NCBI GenBank assembly: GCA_963082975.1
Contig: OY720348.1
Coordinates: forward strand, 13,698,078-13,762,077
DNA length: 64,000 bases
Direction of reading: 5' to 3'
Source: Labia minor
Taxonomy: Eukaryota; Arthropoda; Insecta; Dermaptera; Spongiphoridae
This document shows, one piece after another, positions 58,116 to 64,000 of the stretch (positions within the stretch are counted from its first letter, which is position 1; every line of letters begins with the position of its first letter). Under the pieces are notes generated by a model, which ran no database searches, was not told the DNA's origin, and worked only from the letters and a program-made list of their open reading frames with translations. A program made the translations under genes and the position numbers.

Positions 58116-58780
58116 TATTATTTTTTTTATAATTCAATCCAACACAATCCAATTTAAATTCAAAGAATGTAATGTAAATAATATTTTTCATTAATTATAG
58201 AATAATTATTTTATTTAGTCACTTTTTCTATTTTATAAATATTATTATTTTACAATATTGAAGTTAGTAATAACCATTGCTACTAAGGTAATCACTAAGC
58301 TACCAACTTCTAGTCACTTATTAATAATAATATTAGTAATAAAATAATAATAATAATAATAATTTTTTTAATAAACTATTAGAGAACGTTTAATGATTTT
58401 TTTCATTCACTTTCACATAATTACGTATATATTAATGTTTAAAATATTACTTGAATAGTATTAAGAATAACTATCAATGTCGTTTAATGGGAAATTAGAG
58501 AGATTGTATCCAAATTTGATAGATCAGGAAAAAAATTCATAACATAACAATAATAATCTTCTTTTTTTGGTGTTTGTGACAAAAATAAGTTCAGAAATGG
58601 GTAAGGAATCAACACGCAATTAAATTAATTACACTACTAAATAATATACTGAGCTATCGTAATATTTATGACCAGTTTGAAACAAATTTCATCCCATGAA
58701 ATTTATTTTTACTGTACTAAGAAAAATACAATTTTAATTTAATCCTTCTAATAATTTATATATAAGTATATTAGATATAA
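58116..58780. other. AT-rich spacer
   Basis: AT-rich DNA with an AAT run. No gene is seen. Confidence 0.55.
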
Positions 58781-58782
58781 GA

Positions 58783-58985
58783 AACAATAAATATATTAAA
58801 ATCCTAATTTTGATTGAATTATAATAAATTAATTAAAAATTAAGAATAATTCAATAGTAAATACTACATGTTTGGTCCGATTGTGTCCATCAAATAAAAT
58901 AAAAGCTGAACAATAGTTCTAGACAAACTCAAAGTGATATTTTAGCACTTCTCTTGCTCTCTTTTTGTAAATTATTTAAAGATCA
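58783..58985 (+). repeat. Repeat C copy C4, diverged
   Basis: Matches part of C3 (AAATAAAATAAAAG-TGAACAATAGTTC, CTCTTGCT-CTTTTTGTA) with many differences. It is the oldest-looking copy of C in the window. Confidence 0.55.
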
Positions 58986-59140
58986 AGCAAGGCATCAGTG
59001 TATAGTTCATTTCAAGTGAGGGTCAGTAGTAATTGATAAAAATTTATTTATTTATCCCCAGCAAGAATGCAACTCCTAGAAGGTGAATTCCAATCTTTCA
59101 ATGAACAAAACAACACTGAAAAATAAATAAATAAGTAATA
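58986..59140. other. Spacer
   Basis: Moderately complex DNA. No gene is seen. Confidence 0.4.
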
Positions 59141-59144
59141 ATAA

Positions 59145-59310
59145 GCTAATTTATCGATCTAATTACCAAGTTCTTGTTGAACTTTGGTTTAACGAGCAGC
59201 GATAGTGGGGGTGGGGGTGGGTGGGGTGTAGAGCTTTCCGGGAAGAACTCGCGGATGTTCCATCCTATTTCGGTCGTGATGGCAGCTCATGAAAACCTTC
59301 CAATAAAATA
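59145..59310. promoter_or_regulatory. Complex island, possible regulatory DNA
   Basis: It contains ATCGATCTAATTACC, a GGGGGTGG tract, GCTTTCCGGGAAGAACTC (TTCCGGGAA, a STAT-like palindrome) and TCGGTCGTGATGGC. No frame is present. Confidence 0.28.
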
Positions 59311-60530
59311 TTACTTTAATGTTTCTATCAAATAAATCATTTATACATTTTTATTTCCAATAAACGAACCATTAACGACACAGCAAAGAAAGAAAATAAA
59401 GGCGAGCGTTATTTGGAAATGTTCCATTTGAAAATTCTTAATATCCATTTTATTATTTTCTTAATCATTAGGAGCTTCTTTCAGAAACAACTTCTCTTAT
59501 TGACATTTTGATCTTGGCTATATCAACAAGTAGCTAGGAAAACTCCCCGGAGTTGTTTTTTGGCTAATTTTCTAGATTAACTGACAAATTCGTTTAGTCC
59601 AAGCAATATTTTGAATTAACGAAGTTAGGGATAGCACAAAAACTTGGAAAGTGCGAAAAATCCACGACAGTAAACCTTTCACCATTCATTCCATTATCTA
59701 AAAAGGTCTAATTTCAGGGAAAAAAAAAACAAATAGAAAAATTTATTTATTTATTTTTTGAAACGCGTTTGGTAAAGATTTCCGAATGGTTTCCATTGCA
59801 AAAGTGAGGTTAGGTGTAATTGGAACTTGATTGAGCAATACACACACACACACACTCTTCAAGTGTTGATTGCCTTAAATACTCACTAATTAAAAAACAA
59901 AGAAGGATTAATAAATATATTTTGTTTAAGAGAGATGAAAAACATCTGAAAAAGAGGAAAAGATAAGGGGGGGGGAAATGAATTGTCCAAATTCATAAAC
60001 AAAGAAATGGCCTCGGCTACTTTTTTGAAATTTTATAAAATGAATAAATAAAAAATAAAATATATAAATAAATAAATAAAAAGATATATATATATATATA
60101 TATATATAAAATGCTATGCAGAAATGTTGAGAATTCTGATCTGAAAAAACATTCACGTTTTCAAATCAAAAGAAAAGCGACAGATTTATTTTTGCATTCC
60201 CAAGTTAAATAATCAGAGGACAAAAAGAATAATAAAAAAAAACTAAAAAAAAAAAAATACAATAAAATAAAAAATAAAATCAAAATAAAATCAAAATCAA
60301 AAAATAATAATAAAAAGAAGGACTGGATCAATTTGAATATTGGAAATATCTTTCGAATGCTGATGAAATTCATTCTGAGCTCTTTGAAAGGTTTATTTCT
60401 GTTCGCTATCACTGCAAGTACAATTCGTTATCTGGACTAAAGAAAAAAATAAATAAATAAATAAATAAAAAAAAAAACAAACCGCTTTTTTTCAGGTGGA
60501 TAGAAACGAAATTGTAAATTCAGACCAGAT
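59311..60530. other. AT-rich spacer
   Basis: AT-rich with a moderately complex part near 59460-59660, including palindromic AACTCCCCGGAGTT. A (TA)n run at about 60084-60107 and A-rich tracts follow. No gene is seen. Confidence 0.5.
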
Positions 60531-60534
60531 ATCG

Positions 60535-60840
60535 CTCACTGGCATTCATCTTCTCATCAGTGTCTTTTCAAGAATGTAGGAGGCTGTGGAGAGGGGAGAT
60601 GCCATTTGCCATTCAAGATCCCCCCAACCCCCCACCCCGCCCACCCACCTTTAAGATTAGGATGTTTTTGTTCAACCGAGAGCTGAATGCTCTATCAGCA
60701 ACAAACCCAACAGAAGTCCTAGCACCTGCCAGAAACACCTACGAACATAAACCCCCACCCCACCTACTGCGGCGCCTTTAAAAAATACTCTCACCAAATG
60801 AGCAGCAGTGCTTCTTTAAACAATTATAGAGGATCAATTA
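60535..60840. other. Complex island of unknown role
   Basis: C-rich stretch (CCCCCCAACCCCCCACCCCG) followed by non-repetitive DNA. A 73-codon frame ends at 60781 and is unlike any family I know. It could be non-coding. Confidence 0.28.
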
Positions 60841-60851
60841 ACCCTCAGTAA

Positions 60852-61411
60852 CAGACTAAATGACATTTCAATTGGTCCAAAAATGGGATTTGTTATCAAA
60901 CCGGTATCTATGTATGTAAGAAAAGAATAATTATAAATTATGAATAATACAAGAGTACCACAATTTTTGGCTTATTGAGCCCCCCATAAAATAAAATAAA
61001 AGATGAACAATAGTTCCAGACAAACACTAAGTGATATTTTGTAAGCACTCTTGCTGCCTTTTTGTATCTTATGAAAAGAAAATAAGTACATAATAATATA
61101 AAATATAAAATAAATACATAATACAAAATAATTACAAAATGAATAAAATAAAAGAGATTATTAAAAAAAGGAAAGGGTCGAGATTTAGAATAATAAAGAT
61201 TATATATTTTCTTCAATGTTCAACGTTTCTTTCACTACAAATCACTAAATAAGACCAGAAATGTAACTATTGTAACATATTGTTAAACCTATAATAGAAA
61301 GGGTAACTTTGCGTTCGCCTAGGACTATTGTTCATCTTTCTTTTTTTTTATCCTGAAAAAAGTCCAAACGTATTATACTATTCATACTATTAATTCATAG
61401 CCAAAATTTTA

Positions 61412-61449
<38 letters not shown>

Positions 61450-61741
61450 GTATTTTTAAGTATAAATACTTTGTAAATCTACAATCGAAATTTATGAAAA
61501 GTACATTAATACTTAAAAATAATTTTAAATTAAAACACAGATAATATAGTATATGTATCTTTACATAATGTCCATTAAATGATTTATTTAACATTTTTAA
61601 AAAAATATAATTGGTTTTTATTTATTTGTAGAATAATCAGCAACAAAATATTAATAAAAATGGAAGAATAAATATAATATGTAATATGTAAATATAAGAA
61701 GAGAGGCTAAATTTTTAGTTTAAATTTTAATTATTATCATG
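60852..61741 (+). repeat. Repeat C copy C3, uninterrupted
   Basis: Aligns with C2 at 29.4-30.9 kb but has no family B insertion. The site reads CATCTTTC, nine T, ATCCTG. It contains an inverted pair GAACAATAGTTC / GGACTATTGTTC about 320 bp apart and a (TA)n run (about 61415-61443). It runs directly into an A copy, as C2 does. Confidence 0.8.
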
Positions 61742-61742
61742 T

Positions 61743-62340
61743 TTTTGCTATCTCGCTAGATAGTATTGCGATCACAAAAATTTTCGATATCGAGATTTTG
61801 ATGTTTTTTTACGTTTTGAAGGTTCCTGAATCATTTTCACTAAGGTTGAGAAAAATGTAAGTGTGTGTATGTATGTGTATGTGTGTGTGTATGTAAACAA
61901 GATTACACAAAAACGGTTTCAGCTAGAACAATGAAATTTGGTATACGGGCATTATTCAAAATTCGTAGTTTTAATTTAACTTTTGAGAAATATAGCTACC
62001 ACGTTTTCATTTTTTTTCCTCTAAACTGATCTTAAAAATAAAGAAACATGTTTGATAGTTTTTCACATGATTAAAAATTGTATAAAACTGCTATATATAG
62101 AATTTCAGCTTGATTGAATCGCTGAAAGAACGGAAATTTATTTTCTTAACACGACTGCAAATCACGCGCCAGCATGTGACGTGGTGGCATCAACAAAGAG
62201 CCAAACACCCTCGTTTAATATATATTTATTAATTTTAATTTATAATTTAATTAATTAAATTTAATTTATATATATAATATATGTGTATATGTAATTAATC
62301 CAATTCAAATTTGCGAGATAGTCGAATGAAGACACTCCAG
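61743..62340 (-). mobile_element. Family A copy A19, near full length
   Basis: All blocks in reverse, with GT tract (about 61858-61898), a small deletion in the GAGCT block, CATGTGACGTGGTGG, and the 5' end GACACTCCAG. The 3' stem-loop is worn (CTATCTCGCTAGATAG), with the same shortening as in A11, which follows the other C copy. Confidence 0.9.
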
Positions 62341-62344
62341 ATTT

Positions 62345-63170
62345 ATTTATTAAAGTATAAATGCAGAAGATTACATTCAAAAGTTTTCGTTTTTTTATAT
62401 ACAAACACATGCATCATTTCAATTTATGTGCAATCAAGTTTTTATAATTTGCGTTGGTATTTTGTAGATAAAAAAAAATAATCATATGGAAAAATTGAAA
62501 TTTTTATTGATGTTAATTATCATAGAATAAATTTATTCCCACTCTTTTATTTTATTTTTTCGAAATTATAAATGAAAAAAAAATATAGAAATATTTTTCG
62601 AAAGTGTCCATCACACTTGATGAATATTTATAAAGGAGACAGGGAGAGAGAGAGAGGGAAAGAGAAAAAAAATCAATATCTGCAAATGATTATTTCTTAA
62701 GAACAAGCTCAATGCAAAGAAATGTTTAATGGCCAACTTGTTTTAATTTTTCTTATATAATTCAAAAGAAACGGGATTTGAATATTTAATCGAGCAGAAA
62801 AGAAGTACAAAAAGTTCACTTTAACACCCATCGAGAATTTTATTAATGATTTTTAATAAACCAATGGAAAAAAACAAAAAAAAATATAAGACAATTCGTT
62901 TTTGTTTAAAATAAAAAAAATATATGCATTTTCTAAGAGTACATTAATGAAAAAACAAAATTCAAAAAAAAAAGCTTCCCAAGGGATAAAGATTAGAACC
63001 TTGAGACCCACTTCCCCTTTTAATAACCAACCCAAACAATATATCGTTCTTTATATGATAAAAATAATAAAATCAAAATCCTGATACAGGACTGAAATGT
63101 CGATATTGGTCGAAAAATATATAAGTTTTATTTCTAAACTTTCATCTATAAACCATAAATATATATAGAT
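62345..63170. other. AT-rich spacer
   Basis: AT-rich DNA. Near 63079-63103 it carries a partial hammerhead-like motif (TCCTG-ATA-CAGGA, then CTGAAATGTC). No gene is seen. Confidence 0.5.
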
Positions 63171-63173
63171 ATA

Positions 63174-64000
63174 CTAGTTTTGTTCGAAAGAAAAGGTGAA
63201 TTTTGATTTATTTCAAAAAGTATTTATTTATCCATCAATATGCATCCAATTTGTCTCCTTCAAAGTAATTCAAAGTAATAATGCACTTAGGCCAGCGCTT
63301 CTTCCAATCGTCAAAGCACTTCTGAAATGCGCTTTTCGGTATGGCCATCAGCTCGTTCTTCGATTTCGACATTATCTCATCCATTGTGGCAAAACGATTT
63401 CCTTTCATTGCTCTCTTCAGTTTTGGGAATAGGAAAAAGTCACAGGGAGCCAAATCTGTTTAATACGGTGTTGTTTTTGGCCAAAAAATCACAAACAAGC
63501 AATGATCTGTGAGCTGGTTCATATGCCAGCGTTTCTTCCAATCGTCGAAGCACTTCTGAAATGCGCTTTTCGGTATGGCCATCAGCTCGTTCTTCGATTT
63601 CGACATTATCTCATCCATTGTGGCAAAACGATTTTCTTTCATTGCTCTCTTCAGTTTTGGGAATAGGAAAAAGTCACAGGGAGCCAAATCTGTTTAATAC
63701 GGTGTTGTTTTTGACCAAAAAATCACAAACAAGCAATGATCTGTGAGCTGGTGCATATGCCAGCGTTTCTTCCAATCGTCGAAGCACTTCGGAAATGCAC
63801 TTTTCGGTATGGCCATCAGCTCGTTTTTCGATCCTGACTTTAACTCTTCATTTGTGACAAAACGCTTTCCTTTTATTGGTCTCTTCAGTTTTAGGAATAG
63901 GAAAAAGTCGCAGGGAGCCAAATTTGGTGAATACGGTGGTTGAGGCATAATTACAGTGTTGTTTTGACCAAAAAATCACGAACAAGCAATGATATGTGAG
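63174..64000 (-). pseudogene. Mariner M1 with triplicated C-terminus (partial)
   Basis: The left terminal repeat (TAGTTTTGTTCGAAAGAAAA) is followed on the minus strand by the transposase C-terminus. The region from the second-Asp block to KSAFQKCFDDWKKRW is present three times at a 234-bp period (units starting at 63291, 63525 and 63759). The third unit keeps MPQPPYSPNLAPCDFFLF, while the inner two have lost part of it and carry a stop before DLAPCDFF. The element runs off the window end, so the N-terminus is not visible. Confidence 0.85.
63291..63992. repeat. 234-bp tandem repeat, 3 units
   Basis: Each unit begins GCCAGCGYTTCTTCCAATCG and contains GCACTTCTGAAATGCGCTTT or a close variant. 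Units 1 and 2 are nearly identical and unit 3 is more diverged. The period is exactly 234 bp, a multiple of three. Confidence 0.9.

Noticed and set aside
63291..63992. CRISPR-like or satellite array
   Set aside because: The 234-bp units are duplicated mariner coding sequence, with no spacers and only three units.

Overview
The window is 64 kb of very AT-rich, gene-poor eukaryotic DNA. It shows no bacterial signals: no operons, ribosome binding sites or rRNA. I found no intact cellular protein-coding gene. The recognisable coding matter is decayed transposable elements: DD34D mariner transposases, mostly of the type seen in arthropods, and the C-terminal ends of non-LTR retrotransposon reverse transcriptases. 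Together with Helentron-like short elements carrying a core seen in insect repeats, this suggests an invertebrate, most probably an arthropod. I cannot name the species.

The dominant component is one interspersed family, here called family A: about 20 copies or pieces, around 620 bp when complete, on both strands. It has a small 5' hairpin, a 10-bp subterminal inverted repeat (ACTATCTCGC near the start, GCGAGATAGT at the end), a 3' stem-loop, a central CA microsatellite and no coding capacity. This is the architecture of non-autonomous Helentrons (HINE / DINE-1-like). A second family, B (3 copies, about 640 bp), has the same plan with different sequence and a GGAC/AGAC microsatellite. A and B share a short motif just before the microsatellite. 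A third repeat, C (4 copies), is nested with A and B. One copy of C carries a B insertion and two other copies are uninterrupted, which maps the B ends.

Other mobile elements are: mariner family M1 (4 copies, including one with an in-phase 234-bp triplication of the C-terminal region), mariner family M2 (3 copies), two converging mariner fragments (M3/M4), three short hAT elements with 8-bp target duplications, one Tc1-like MITE, one fold-back element, two tRNA-derived SINE families, and a dispersed hairpin motif resembling a hammerhead ribozyme core.

Between the repeats are islands of much higher base complexity and GC content (about 1.6-2.6, 4.9-5.6, 15.7-16.1, 21.5-22.6, 27.3-28.2, 32.4-32.8, 34.5-35.1, 42.2, 43.2-43.5, 47.8-48.4, 52.2-52.6, 54.2-54.4, 56.5-56.9, 59.2 and 60.5-60.8 kb). 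They are not convincingly coding. Several contain octamer (ATGCAAAT), CCAAT, E-box, CRE or homeodomain-like sites. The layout resembles a gene desert or long intron holding regulatory elements, eroded by transposons. Layout: 0-9.6 kb A copies, LINE tails, one mariner, regulatory-like islands; 9.6-21 kb AT-rich DNA with A, SINE, B and M1 copies; 21-29 kb islands and a 0.5-kb duplication; 29-32 kb composite C/B/A; 32-41 kb A dimers, M1, MITEs; 41-42 kb mariner pair; 42-47 kb AT-rich; 47-53 kb B, A, two GC-rich promoter-like islands; 53-58 kb SINE, M2, hAT, M1; 58-64 kb second C/A composite and M1 with tandem repeats.
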